Shown here: positions 1 to 11,500 of the stretch, piece by piece
Position numbering within the stretch: the stretch's first letter is position 1
How the letters are laid out: each line of letters begins with the position of its first letter
Notes under the pieces: model-generated
Databases searched by the model: none
What the model saw: only the letters and a program-made list of their open reading frames with translations
What the model was told of the DNA's origin: nothing
Translations under genes and position numbers: made by a program
Assembly (NCBI GenBank): GCA_036245525.1
Contig: BTPG01000004.1
Coordinates: 162,127,924 to 162,191,923 of the forward strand
Source: Semisulcospira habei
Lineage: Eukaryota; Mollusca; Gastropoda; Semisulcospiridae
Length of the DNA: 64,000 nucleotides
Direction: 5' to 3'

Positions 1-907
1 TTTGGTTGTGTAGTGTTGACCGGTTTGGTTCAATTATGTTGGTTTAGAATTCAGTGAAGTAACCGGTGTTTTTGGTATACAGTTATTTACCGAGATGGAT
101 GACTAAAGGAATGTAAGGTGTGTATGCTTAAGTCGCTATGAAGTTAGTACGTGGATGGTTAAGCATAGTCTTTTCCAGTGTATAGAGTAGTGTATAGCAA
201 GAGTGTTAGGCTATAGTCTGTTTCAAGATAGTGACAGAGATATGGGTGTGTTACGGAAGTAGACAGTTTATGAAGCACGTGTGTGTGTGTGAATGAACGT
301 GTGAGTTATTTGTATCAGCCAGGTTACGTGACGTTTCTCATTGATCGAATATGTTGAGTGTTTAGCAAGTGTTACGTTGGGACTTTTGTTGTCGTATTCA
401 GAGTGTTTGTAAAGAGTGAAACGACGGACGCCGAGACGTCAGTCACAGGTGGGACCTAACGTGAGGTCATCCCTCCAGCTCTTCACTCAAAGTGAGTCTG
501 ATCGGGACCAAGATACCCGGATCACAGCGAGAACTGCGCTACGGTGCGAGTACAAGGACGTCCGTGTTACAGACAGGACAACAGGAAAGAGCATACAACG
601 GACTTGCACGCCTAGACGTGAGAAGGACCAACGTAACCAGGCAATAACATCAAACAGGTTGGAGACTGAGAACTAACACCTAGCCTGGCGAGATATTGTG
701 AATTGTGTGTGTGTGATGTTCGGATGTTAGTAGAGAAGTGTATATAGTTTGATAATCTTTTTGAACCTTTTAGTGTATAAAAGTTACTTTAGAAAGAGAG
801 CCCGTGTGTTGAGTTTTACCGCATGAATGCGCCCGTCTGAGTCAGTGTATGCATCTGTTGTGCGAGAGTCTGTGCGTACGACTGTGGGCAAGTCTGCGTG
901 CGTTACA
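1..907 (+). repeat. LTR-like dispersed repeat, copy A (starts before the window)
   Basis: This stretch recurs in inverted orientation at 62767-63671 (copy B), with substitutions and small indels throughout. Both copies stop being similar just after the same terminal heptamer CGTTACA, here at 901-907, so this is a true repeat end. An ending in ...ACA suits an LTR. No primer-binding site follows either copy, so these may be solo LTRs or non-LTR repeats. Short ORFs in the two copies (416-676 here; 63062-63340 in B) come from the same DNA but drift in frame, so I do not call them genes. Confidence 0.7.
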
Positions 908-959
908 ATACACTATACAACGTGTTGTATGGGGATATTAGATTGGTACTGATCTATGG

Positions 960-1485
960 GCGGGTTGATGGTCACTTTCAGTCGGAATATTCAATGAAAA
1001 GTCTAATCTAAATCAAATATCAGCAAAATAATTACAACTGTGAATAGCACTGATCATATTTCTCATGGAATATTACATAAACAAAATATACTCACATTGT
1101 TTTGAGCGGATACAATTGCTGTTATCTCCCTAGGGGTCAAGTGCTAAGAATGAAAACAGATGGGAGGGCTAATTATTTGAACGCATCAGCAATTATTGTT
1201 TTCCGCAAAGCACAAATTATTTTCAGACATTTATTGTGAGTTATCTCCTACAAATATATCACACTATTATCATATTAAACTGTGATTCCAGGGGGCCAAC
1301 TTATTGCAGAAAAGTGTCTAATGCGGATAGCGTAGCCAGCTGGTCCCCCAAAATTAAACTGCAAATGGCGGAAAATCATCTGTCGGTAGCGTCAGTACAA
1401 ACTTAGGTACAGACAAATGTCTGCATAATACGGCGGCATAATTTGGACATGGGCATAATGCATTCATCCTATACTTTATGTTTAT
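960..1485. repeat. Dispersed repeat R3, copy 1 (resumes at about 2281-2340)
   Basis: This segment aligns by eye with 26020-26660 over several hundred bases. Shared landmarks include TTGTTTTGAGCGGATA, CTAATTATTTGAA and GATAGCGTAG. The terminal part of the family (GGCTGATCGTCTATGAAGGG) reappears at about 2308 after the R1 insertions and again near 39660. It is non-coding and of unknown class. The R1 block at 1490-2275 was inserted into it. Confidence 0.6.
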
Positions 1486-1489
1486 CAGA

Positions 1490-2275
1490 AGATTGATTGT
1501 AATGATTGTACACTGCTTAACATCCCGACAGCAACAAGACTTTTTTTCAGGACGTGCCTGCACTGCTTGTGAAAAAAACAAAACTAAACAGAATATTGAA
1601 TGTATGTCACCAGCCGGTCCAATACGTTAAATAAACCTATGATTGATTGATTGATTGATTGTACATTGCTTAACGTCCCGACAGCAACAAGGCTTTCTCA
1701 GGACGTGCCTGCACTGCTTGTGAAAAAAAAAAAAACAGAACATTGAATGTATGTCGCCAGCCGGTCAAACACATTAAATAAACCTAACACATGGGGCCCA
1801 AATAAAGCTAAGACCATTTAGCAACACACATCCAATATCAAGAGCTACAGGCAGTGCAGACAGTAGGGAGAGGTTTAAAAAGGCAAATACAGGTGAATGG
1901 ACAAAGGGTAGACAGAAACAAATGCCCCAGAATAGAGAGAAAAACCCACCCTGTGGGGCTGACCAGGGTGACCCTGGGAACTAAAAAATACCTAACCCCA
2001 CCCAAGTCCCCCAGGGCAGACCCGGGTGGGGTTAAATAAACCTATGACATGGGGCCTAAATAAAGCTAAGACCATTTAGCAACACACATCCAATATCAAG
2101 AGCTACAGGCAGCCGGACAGTAGGGAGAGTTTAAAAAAGGAAAATACAGGTGAATGGACCAAGGGTAGACAGAATAGAGGAGAAAACCCACCCTGTGGGG
2201 CTGACCAGGGTGACCCTGGGAACTAAAAAGTAGTTAACCCCACCCAAGTCTCCCAGGGCAGACCCAGGTGGGGAT
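1490..2275 (-). repeat. R1 retroposon, outer copy, split by a second R1
   Basis: R1 is a roughly 380-bp element whose sense strand begins CCCACCCGGGTCTGCC and ends ACGTTAAGCAATGTACAATC followed by an (AATC)n tail. Here it is antisense, with the tail on the left. The outer copy spans about 1490-1642 plus 2048-2275 and is interrupted by the inner copy. No protein is encoded. The (AATC)n tail and the target duplications at other copies indicate LINE-dependent retroposition (SINE-like, or the 3' end of a LINE). Confidence 0.75.
1643..2030 (-). mobile_element. R1 retroposon, inner nested copy with 17-bp target duplication
   Basis: A nearly complete R1 lies inside the outer R1. The 17-mer GTTAAATAAACCTATGA occurs on both sides (1626-1642 and 2031-2047), and removing the insert restores a continuous outer R1. 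The (GATT)n tail is at the left end, so the element is antisense. Confidence 0.85.
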
Positions 2276-2943
2276 TTCTCTGAAGAAAACTACTATCTTG
2301 CAATATAGGCTGATCGTCTATGAAGGGTATCTGCTAGACTAATAACACTGACGTGTTTGGTGTTTTTATGACACTATCACTGATTCTTCTCATGAAGTCA
2401 AGGATTCTTACTTTTGACATTAAAAAAAAAATTCAATTAATTTTTATTTTTGAAAAAGCTGAAGAGGTACGAACTTATCCAGTATCTTTCTCCAAACTAG
2501 CTATATCCAAAATTTCAAATGAAAAAAGAAATTACGGACTCTTATGTGGGTCAACTGACTTTCTATAAACGGTCATTTAACTCTTCACTGATACATCCAA
2601 TCTCAATATGATCGGATGATCTAGACACCCCTTGCATGAAGCAATTTTTTAATTTCAAACATCGGTGATTCTAGTGACTACATACATACGCACATACGCA
2701 CGCACGTGCACACAATACTGGGCTCCGACCAGCCCCATCTCAAAGTCTACCGTATTTTCAATACGTTAGACAAGATGGGATGTACCAAGTCCCTTCTATA
2801 TGAAAGCAGTCCTAGCTGTCAAGGGTGTCTGCCTGCTGTCTTTGGCTCCTTTAACCTCCACCTTGATTTTGAGACAGTCTGCCATACAGAGATCGTTTCA
2901 ACATATTTCAATGCCGCTGCCCTACCTCTCCCGTTTAACTGAC

Positions 2944-3098
2944 CCGTCGTGTATGAGTTGGTACGTGAAGAATCGCCAGGCCTGGTAGCGGCGGCGCGGC
3001 AGGTAGACGAGCGGACTGTAGGTGGGGTAGCCAGATGCCGCCTCCACTGTCTGCCTACGCTTCACCATGTCCACCGCGTACGCTATGAATATCACGAT
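2944..3098 (-). CDS. Rhomboid-family intramembrane protease, one internal exon
   Basis: Read on the minus strand, this 155-bp GC-rich island is open throughout. It encodes a hydrophobic stretch (IVIFIAYAV, start of a transmembrane helix), then VDMVKRR, then SPLVYLPRRRYQAWRF and TYQLIHDG. The S-P-L-x-Y-x-P-x-x-R-x-x-x-W-R-F-x-T-Y-x-x-x-H pattern is characteristic of the first transmembrane/loop-1 region of metazoan rhomboid proteases (RHBDL group), which cleave substrates within membranes. A pyrimidine-rich acceptor (...CTCCTGTTACAG) precedes it and a donor (GTCAGT) follows; it enters in phase 0 and leaves after two bases of a Gly codon. The catalytic Gly-x-Ser and His would be in later exons, which I do not see; the flanking DNA is repeats. 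An isolated retro-fragment is unlikely because the splice signals are intact. Confidence 0.78.
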
Positions 3099-4240
3099 CT
3101 GTAACAGGAGTGCACTGAGTCAACTTATAACAAGATCGGATATAAGAATGCTTTTGTGGAGGTCCCGGCCAAATGTGTTCTTTCTGTTTATGAACTTAAG
3201 CCGCTTATAACAAGATAACAGATATAACAAAACTTCTGGTATGACGGTTTTTCAAAACTTGCCACATACTCAGCGCTGAACAGACTAACAGTCAGATCCC
3301 TGCCCCCTCCAATCATGCACCCAATCTCCAGCCAACAGAAAAATACGCAGATAAATGATGAGATGGTCACATACATCCCTTAAGGTCGAAGTATTCACAT
3401 GCTCTGTGATTTCAAATCCATGAAATGCTTTAGGAATGACTTCTTTACCCTCCCTAGTGTCCCTGCCCTTCACTAGACTTAATGTCTAATGTCTACCCTG
3501 CCCAAGCTCACCTAACATTCGTTATTAACGTTTAAAGTACGTAAGTATGCATTCGTATTTTTGTGTTTTGACAAGATAGTTTCTCTTGTCTGCATCCTTA
3601 AAACCAAGTGCGTGTTTGACGGGTTATAAACAGAGAGGCCAGCCATTTGTGCACCGAATAGTCAAACTGAGACTGAGATTGATCTGCGGCGTTCGCGGGT
3701 TTTGATTATACACCGTCACACTAAATGCAGCCTCACTCATGCCATACATGTGTTCTTCAAAATATTTCACGGGCATTAGCACTGAGGGGAAAAAGGGGAG
3801 GGGGGGGGGGGAAACACGCAGGGGCCCAAATGACGTTTTCTTTTAGTATTGTCCTCGTTCTGGTAATGTTTCCTGCACCCATAATTAAACAGCCAAGCTC
3901 TGCATTTTCATTAGTTAGTTATTGGGGTTTAACGCCGAGCAGGCGACTAAGGCTATCTCACAGCGGGATGGGCAAAAATCTGGTCAGCCAGACTAAAAGA
4001 AAGGTCTTAAGACAACATGTAAATATACCTTAAAAATATGTCAGGCTAAAATGTCACACGAATCTTTAAAAGAAACGTCTACAGACTCTCAAAGATGTGC
4101 AAAATAAGGAAATTCACATAGTCTATGAATGCTCAGATCTTGTTAAAAATATTGCATTCTCTCAAGAAATTGGAAGATTTTGTCCGGGGGAATATCCCGC
4201 AACAAAACCTTCAAGTAGTGTGTTGTGAAATGTTTATATT
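3099..4240. other. No gene recognised; intronic or intergenic sequence with repeat scraps
   Basis: This stretch is AT-rich with no convincing coding island. A run of 12 G lies near 3800. The piece around 3915-3980 (TTATTGGGGTTTAACGCCG) resembles a fragment of a short interspersed repeat, but I see no second copy in the window. Confidence 0.4.
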
Positions 4241-4244
4241 GTGT

Positions 4245-5290
4245 CAATTAGATCGGCACAATACAGCAAAACGTGTCGAACAGGAAATTGCTCATCACAG
4301 GCAAACACCATGGACACTCATCCTGTTTTAGTAAGTAAGAGTGCGTAACATACGTGTGCCCGATGTGGAGCCGAGTAAGGACAGTCTCCTCACGGCGGCT
4401 GCCGCTGCGACAAGGTAGACTATCGGACACCGTAGGAAGAGCTTCATGCCGCTTGTTCGCTTCCTCTTTGTCCCACTCGGACTGCCACTCGCGGGCTATG
4501 TACGCACTAATCACAGGTTTAAAATCAGTATGAACAGTCTGTGTGTCAGCGACAGGGTCATTGCGGGCATCGTTGGCAGCAGAATCTGCGATCCTGTTGC
4601 CTTTGATGCTCACAAGCCCTGGGACTCAAATAAAAATGATGTCATAACATTCCTTCATCAAGTCCGCGTAAAGCTCTCGAATCTGCACCAGCAGGGGGTG
4701 GTCTGTTCCCGCGCCCTGAAGGGCCTGCAGGACAGAAAGAGTCAGACAGAATCAGGAAGTTCCTTTCCCAAGACTGATAGGCATGCTCGAGTGCCAGCAG
4801 AATTGCCTGCAGTTCTGCACTAAATACAGAGGAATGGTCAGGGAGGCGGAGCTTAAATGGGTGTCTAGGAAGGTGAGAAGAAACTGCAGCCGGAGCCACT
4901 CTCCCATCCTCAGACTTGGACCATTTGTATAAATACGACAATAGCCAGAAAAAAACTTGAAAGGAGTGCATTGAGGCTCTGTTGGTATATGGCTGGTGGA
5001 GTAGAGTCCTTCTTGTGGGCGGTCAAGTCCAGCAAGATGTCAGGAACTGGTAATAGCCAGGGTGGAGTGATGTGTTGCATAGATTCCGAAACTTTGTCCA
5101 GGTCCACTCCAGCCGCCTGCAGATGAGGTCGGACACGGAAGGAAAGTGGACGGACAGCTCCCGGATGGGCATCGTAATCTGCGTTTTCGGCTAGCCTGTT
5201 CTCAATGACTGTAGTAGTTTTGTGGGCAGGCTGACAATATTCACTATATATGCCGTCGAGTAGGAAGTGAAATCCTCCTGACCACATCTT
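4245..5290 (-). pseudogene. Decayed LINE with RNase H domain (I/Jockey-type C-terminal half)
   Basis: The minus strand carries three out-of-frame blocks in protein order. 4910-5287 is a post-RT linker. 4642-4971 contains RNase H-like YKWSKSEDG and SSVFSAELQAILLALEHA (the E-x-x-A helix). 4248-4613 has GNRIADSAAND, the last RNase H motif region, followed by a tail with LLKQDECPWC that matches the cysteine motif downstream of RNase H in many I/Jockey-group LINEs. Frames change between blocks and internal stops occur, so it is dead. The RT core is missing on the 5' side. Confidence 0.7.
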
Positions 5291-5384
5291 TTCGAAAGCC
5301 CATCATTTTTATGAAGACGAACCGTAGGCGTTTGGCTAAAATAAATACCGTATTGAACATTCAACGTTACTAGGGCTTAAAGTC

Positions 5385-5525
5385 TTTTGTCCACCATGAA
5401 GGTGATTTCAAAGACGGTGCACCGAAAAGAGGCCTGTGCAAATTCTGACCCACAGCTGTGTTTGAATCGACGACCTTTCGGACGAGTTGAACGCTCTACC
5501 ACCGAGCCACCCAGCTCCCCCATAT
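5385..5525 (-). repeat. tRNA-derived SINE
   Basis: On the minus strand the segment starting at about 5525 reads GGTGGCTCGGTGGTAGAGCG, a good pol III A box in tRNA context. About 30 bp further on, GGTCGTCGATTCAAAC resembles a B box. A non-tRNA body of about 100 bp follows. This head-body layout is that of a tRNA-derived SINE. It cannot fold as a full tRNA, so it is not called a tRNA gene. Confidence 0.6.
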
Positions 5526-5683
5526 TGAATATAGGACATGTATTATAGTCATATTTTTATATGGGCCCTATATGTTGCTTTTGTGGGTAGGGTTGGCGTT
5601 AACGGCGAAATTCCGGTAAAAGAGCACGCAGAACTAAATGACTGGTAACTTTGGAAACAGCGTACACATACCCATCATTTACA

Positions 5684-6345
5684 ATCTATGATCACTGGTC
5701 GATCATGCACACTTCTCTCCCCTGACAGTGCTATTACCTACTTTACTTGTAACCTTCCTAAAATATTAGCACTGGCAGTCTCCCCTTTTCTTTTCATTTA
5801 TTACTACAATATCGAATGCAACCCCTTCCCCCCTTTTGGTAGGTTCTCTTTTAGGGTGCATGGAAATTTAACTCTAGGTGGTGGCATGGAATGTATGCCC
5901 CTGCAGACACCACAGTAAAATGTGGCTGTCATTGCAGGTAGGCAGAAATTCTTGCCTCCTCCAGTATTGCCGATGGTGTGCTGAAGAGGTCGCCAAGAAC
6001 GAAACAGCTGTCCACACCGGCTAAATATATGAACCCCCCTTAGGGGACCTAGATTTAAATTTCAATACACTGAATGGCTGGAACAGTGAGATATGTGATA
6101 CGCCCCCCTTTGGGGGGGGGGGGGGGCTTCCATATGCATTGCTTTCAGTCACTTTCTTAGCGCCCCCTCTCTTTCCTATCTCTTTTTTTTTTTTTGGTTG
6201 TGTGCTTTGGCCACAGTAGATCTATGATCACTGGTCGATCATGCACACTTCTCTCCCCTGACAGTGTTATTACCTACTTTACTAAAATATTAGCACTGGC
6301 AGTCTCCCCTTTTCTTTTCATTTACAATTATTCATTGTGTTCAAA
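5684..6345. repeat. Direct duplication pair (5684-5802 and 6221-6330)
   Basis: The block beginning ATCTATGATCACTGGTCGAT and running to the TTTCTTTTCATTTA end occurs twice about 540 bp apart, almost identical apart from a short deletion in the second copy. Between them are poly-G (near 6110) and poly-T (near 6185) tracts. No coding content. A (TG)n array follows at 6451-6504. Confidence 0.65.
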
Positions 6346-6448
6346 GCATAATAGTGACGTCATCATAGTGCCATCTTTTTGTCTACCATACAGAAAATAC
6401 GGTAGACTTTCAAATGGGGCTGGTCAGAGCGAGTTCCGTAGAATGAAC

Positions 6449-6508
<60 letters not shown>

Positions 6509-6653
6509 GACACTAGTATCTCCGGTGTTTGTGTACACACAGGCCTGAAACTTTAGGAAATGCTTTGATCGAGATATATTTTGGACAGCCTCCGAGCATA
6601 TTTTAAATGGTTGACTCGATACAAATTGCCTTTTATGTAAAGTCGGTTGACCC

Positions 6654-8369
6654 TGTCACGTAACGGATGTGACATGTTGTTTTATTTTTTTGCCAAGTCG
6701 TTTTCTTGTTAATAAATGTAGATCGCCGAATTCTGTACATAGCCTTAGTTTAGGGAAGTTAATAAATGTAGTGTGAGCGTAATCGTAAAGCCCGTGCAGC
6801 AAGCTTAACAGTGAGCGAGTACAGCGGTTGCACGCTTTCGTCAAGTAGCTTTAACCGAACAGTGTTCAGAAGTAAAGTTAAACTGCAAGGTAGCAGAAGG
6901 ATATTACAGTCAGTCAGCGGAGTTAGCCAGCGAAGTGAGAGTCTGGGTCAGGGTGCGGCCTCGTTTGGAGCCCTTGACAAGCTGTGTGAGGGTTGTTTTA
7001 CCCTCCCTGCAAGACCACGGCCAGTGTTCCTGGGTGTGGGTGTCCCGAGAGACTTGTGACCACGGCTGCTGCTCAGCAGAAGACCCCTCCGGTTCGACTT
7101 CGTCTTGTTTTGTCTCGTCCTGCCGGAGGACTCACCAGTGACAGGTAAATTCATGCCATTTTTCTCAGTTAGCTGCTGTGCTCTCGGGTGTGTGAATGTG
7201 TACATAGGTTCAGAAGGGTATGTTCGTCTAGTTTTTTAGTGATGTTTTAATCAAGTCTTTAACCATGTTTTTTAGGTTGGGTTGTAATGTGGTGGGTGTC
7301 GGATTTAGTTGTTTATGTCGGCTGTCGCCGAGTGAGTATATTTAAAGGGCCATGTTGTAAAATGAATTAAAGTGGGTATCCTTTCAAATATATATTTGTA
7401 TTAGGTCCTAGATGTAATGTAATAAGATTGTCACGTGGGGTGGTTGCTGGTGATTATTTGATATCTTTGTATGTACATGTGGATATTTTGATAACGTTGG
7501 TTTTAGCAGTGGCAATGTTATTATACAAAAGTGGTTGTGCTAGCTTAATGTTAGTGTAATGGAGTAGTGCAGACCTGGCGAATGTTGAATGTACATAGGA
7601 ATCCTTTTTATCCATGATTGTATATTTAATATGGCCAAGGCGGATATTAGGGTGAGACGAGACACGACTCACGTGGTTTGTGAGTAGGTGCGTGTCAAAT
7701 AGGCCAGAATTAACTGTGTTGGCACTTTGACTGACAATGCGCCCTTTTCCAGTGCACTGGCTTCGAAGATTTCGTCGTTCTTCGATCTCTTCATCATCCA
7801 CGACCAACGGTGACGCATCATCGGGAGTCGGAACGCCTTCGCTAGCCGGTCCTGTTGGACAAGTACGTTGGGCTACAGCGGGTTGATTCTACGTTCTGAG
7901 CGTCGGTCACAGGCGTGCGTGGGCAAGCGCGGCTACGGTGCTCTGTGGTGCAGGGGTAGTACTCGTACGTTATGAGCCACCCTGTCTAGTGTGGGACAGA
8001 GGACACTGTACAGAGACAAAGTTACCCGCCTTGTATAGCCGTTGGACATATTAGTCATTTTCGTCTGTTAGTCATTTTCACCTGTTAGTCTTTTTCACTT
8101 GTATAGCCATTGCCGATTTTCACCTATTAGTCATTGTTAACTGTTAATCTTTTTTATGTGTTAATACGTTATGAGTGCATGCGTGGGTATGTGTGAGTGT
8201 GTGGGGCGTTAGTGGGTTGGGGTGGGGGTTAGAGTAAGAGTGGGTAATAAAGGATTTGTTTGTTGTTTATCACTGGCGTTGTGTGATTTATTTAGAGTGG
8301 GTGGGTTTTCTCGAGTGTCAGCACTCATATTGTCCACGGCGCCCTGACTCCGTCAGGCGTGTCGTGACA
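6654..8369 (+). repeat. 5' LTR of the Gmr1-type element
   Basis: The 1716-bp LTR starts TGTCACG and ends CGTGACA. A polyadenylation signal AATAAA lies at 8246-8251. Short imperfect repeats of the form TGTTAGTCATTTTCACC fill 8050-8150; one more unit is present in the 3' LTR. A small stem (CGCCCTGAC...GTCAGGCG) sits just before the end. A minus-strand reading frame of 117 codons (7454-7807) is shared with the 3' LTR, but I see no sign that it is a gene. Confidence 0.95.
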
Positions 8370-8373
8370 TATT

Positions 8374-8391
8374 TGGTGGCAGCGGTGGGAT
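8374..8391 (+). promoter_or_regulatory. Primer-binding site
   Basis: Four bases after the 5' LTR, TGGTGGCAGCGGTGGGA begins with TGG, the complement of a tRNA CCA end, as expected for a minus-strand primer site. I cannot assign the tRNA species without a search. Confidence 0.7.
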
Positions 8392-8562
8392 AAGGATTAG
8401 GGGGAGGTAAAGGATTAGGTAGGTTAGGGTATTTTTGTGCGCCAGTGACCGTTTGTTCGTGTTGTGGTACGAGTAAGATTTAGCGGGCGGTTGGCGGGAG
8501 TGGGGGCGTATTGCGCCGGGAGCCACGGCCAGAGAGTGCAGTGCGCATAAACGGGGGGTGGC

Positions 8563-11500
8563 ATGAGTGGTTGCCTCTCATTACTCAGGTACCGAGTGGT
8601 GAGGACCCTTCGGCTCTTGTCACTGTCTAGTCCTTATTCGTTGTTTGTATTCTGTGTATTTATTTGTTGTATTGTTTCTTTGTCAGGGGTCCTGCTGGGG
8701 AGCAGTTGTCGTCGCTGCCTCCGGGACACCCACATCAGGATGCCCCCTAAACGGGATACCAGGGCCACCCGTGCCACGTCGGGGCACGACCCTGAGTCCG
8801 AGGGTGGTGGTGCAGGGGATAAGGGTCCAGGAGAGAGAGGAGCCACTTTGGCCACTTCCTCTCGGAAGGAAACGGTGGTGAGTACCCTTACCCGTACTCT
8901 CACTGCAGCAGGACTGACACCCAGTAGGGATCAGGAAAGTAAAGAGGGGTTAGGGGTGATAGTAAACCCATATGAGCAGTATAAAGTGATAGGAGAGGGC
9001 CTAGGACTTAGTGGGGGAGCTCTAACCCAGTTCATCCTGTCCGAAGTTAGGAGAGAGGAAGAAAAACGGGAACGTGACCTAGAGCGTAGGGCGTTAGAGA
9101 GGCAGCTCCAGATGGACCGTGAGGCAGCAGAGAGACGGCTCCAGATGGACCGTGAGGCGGCTGAGCGGGCTAGGCGGGATGACTTAGCATTAACCGAACG
9201 TAAGCTAGCTGCCGCGGAACAAGCACGGAAAGAAGAGCTCGTCGCGGCCGAAACGCGGCTTAGATTACAGTTAGCAGCAGCGGAAAAGAAGTCAGTTACG
9301 GAGTCTAGTCAGCATTACTCTCTCAAGATGCGTCCGTTAGAGGATAAGGAAGATGTGGAATCTTACCTTCAGCTCTTTGAGAGAGTAGCCGAAACCCAGG
9401 GGTGGCCGAAAGAGGTATGGGGGATCAGGTTAGCACCTCTATTGCAGGGGGAGGCCCGTGATGCATACCTTAGGCTGACCGTAGAGCAAGGGAAAGATTT
9501 TGAGGTGGTGAGGGAGACCTTACTGAGAAGATTCAGGCGTGACGCTGAATATTACAGACGCCAGTTTCGCGAAGCCAGAAAGGAAGGTCCCGAAACGTTT
9601 CCCCAGTTGTTCGTTAGGTTAAAGACCTCAGTCAAGCGTTGGTTCACTTTAGCCCATAAGAACATAGAGGACGTAGAACAAGTGCTAGACGTGTTTCTGT
9701 CTGAGCAACTTTATGCTATTATGAATGCAGACCTTGAAATGTTCGTTAGGGAAAAACGTCCTAGGAATGGTGAAGAGGCCGCGGAGCTAGCGCAGCTCCA
9801 TATCGACACCAAACGGGCAGTCTCGCGTCCATTGGGTGGGGGGCCGATTCGTCCGCCGTTCAAGAAGGACAAAGGGTCGAATAAACCCCCTGAGACCAAA
9901 GCAGAACATAGGACAGAACCATCTAGTTCAGGCAGAGGGACTGGTGAACGGCTGTGTTTTAAGTGTAACAAACCAGGGCACTTAGCAAGGACCTGTCAGA
10001 GTAAGGCGTCAGTTAACCAAGTCACCATTGCCTCTGAGATAGTAGCCGTAATGACAGAGCCCGTGACCGTAGGGATGCGGACGATCCGGCCCTACGACCC
10101 GTGGAGTAAGGGATTAGCCAAGGGAAAGGAAGTTCGTATCATGCGTGATACCGGCGCGGATATGAGTGCGATCGCGGCCAAGTGGATAGAACCCAGGGAT
10201 TTTACAGGTCGGTTCATCGACGTCAATCCCGTCGACCATACTAAGTCCGATAAGTATCCGACTGCATGGGTTGAAATCGATTCCCCATTCGTGCGAGGGA
10301 CGATCGAACTTATCGTAATGGAGCGCATGGGACCGGACGTAATCCTAGGGAACTGGGTGACTTTTTCAGATGAGAAACGTAGTCCCGTATCCATCGATGC
10401 CAGTGAGTGTGCTATGGCAGCAGCGGTCCAAACTCGAGCTCAGGTTCAGAGGGAAAAGGAGGGAGAGAGCGCGCTTAAAGTCGTTAAGCAGGCCGATCTC
10501 GATGTGACTCCTGCCCATCTGATAGAGTGGCAGAACCAGGACGAAACTCTAGCTCGCGCTAGGAAGTTGGCCGATGAGGGCCGAGCAATTCCGTCAGGGA
10601 AAAGTCTGATAGAATTTGGCAGGAGGAAGGGAATTCTGCATCGGGTCTATAGCAAAGGAGGCAGCCAAATGTCCCAGTTAGTCGTCCCGAAGCCTTTGAG
10701 GGAGACTGTAATGCGTTTAGCGCATGACCCACCGATGGGAGGGCATTTGGGAGGCAAGAGAACCCGGGAACGCATTTGGGGTACTTTCTATTGGCCGGGG
10801 CTGTGTGCTCAAGTTCGCAGGTACTGTGAGTCATGCGAACAATGTCAGAAAGTAGTACCAAGAGGGAGAGTACCACGGGTTCCTATGCAACAGCTTCCGC
10901 TAGTAGAAGAACCATTTCAGAGAGTAGCGGTAGACATTGTGGGGCCTATTGCTCCAGCTTCCGACAGAGGAAACCGGTTCATTCTCGCGACCGTCGATTA
11001 CGCCACTCGATACCCCGAGGCAGTACCTTTAAAGGGGATCGAAGCAGAAAGGGTCGCTGAGGCATTGTTAGAAATCTGGTCTAGGGTGGGAATTCCGAGG
11101 GAGGTGCTCACCGACCAAGGGTCCCAGTTCACTTCACAAGTGATGTCTGAAGTCAACCGTTTGCTGTGCATCCAAGGCAAGTGCACTACTCCTTACCATC
11201 CGCAGGCAAATGGCCTAGTAGAACGTTTCAACGGTACCTTGGTGTCCATGTTGAAGAAGTTAGCTAGCGAGCAACCTCGATGTTGGGACAGATACATTCC
11301 CTCATTGCTGTTTGCGTACAGGGAGGTTCCTCAGGAATCGACGGGGTTCGCGCCGTTCGAGTTATTGTACGGCAAGACTGTAAGGGGGCCCATGTCAGTT
11401 CTACGGGATCTGTGGACGAAAGAGCAGATGGGAGAAGAGGTGAGAGATGCAAGCCAGTACGTAGTAGATTTACGGAATCGCATTGAAGAGACGTGCAGGT

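Noticed and set aside
416..676. 86-codon basic protein
   Set aside because: The homologous copy at 63062-63340 diverges by indels that change the frame, so the reading frame is not preserved.
5440..5525. tRNA gene
   Set aside because: A-box and B-box-like words are present on the minus strand, but no full cloverleaf or 3' acceptor pairing; the attached body marks it as a SINE.
7454..7807. 117-codon antisense frame, duplicated at 14152-14505
   Set aside because: It lies inside the two LTRs and is duplicated with them; no conserved domain or sign of selection can be seen from two nearly identical copies.
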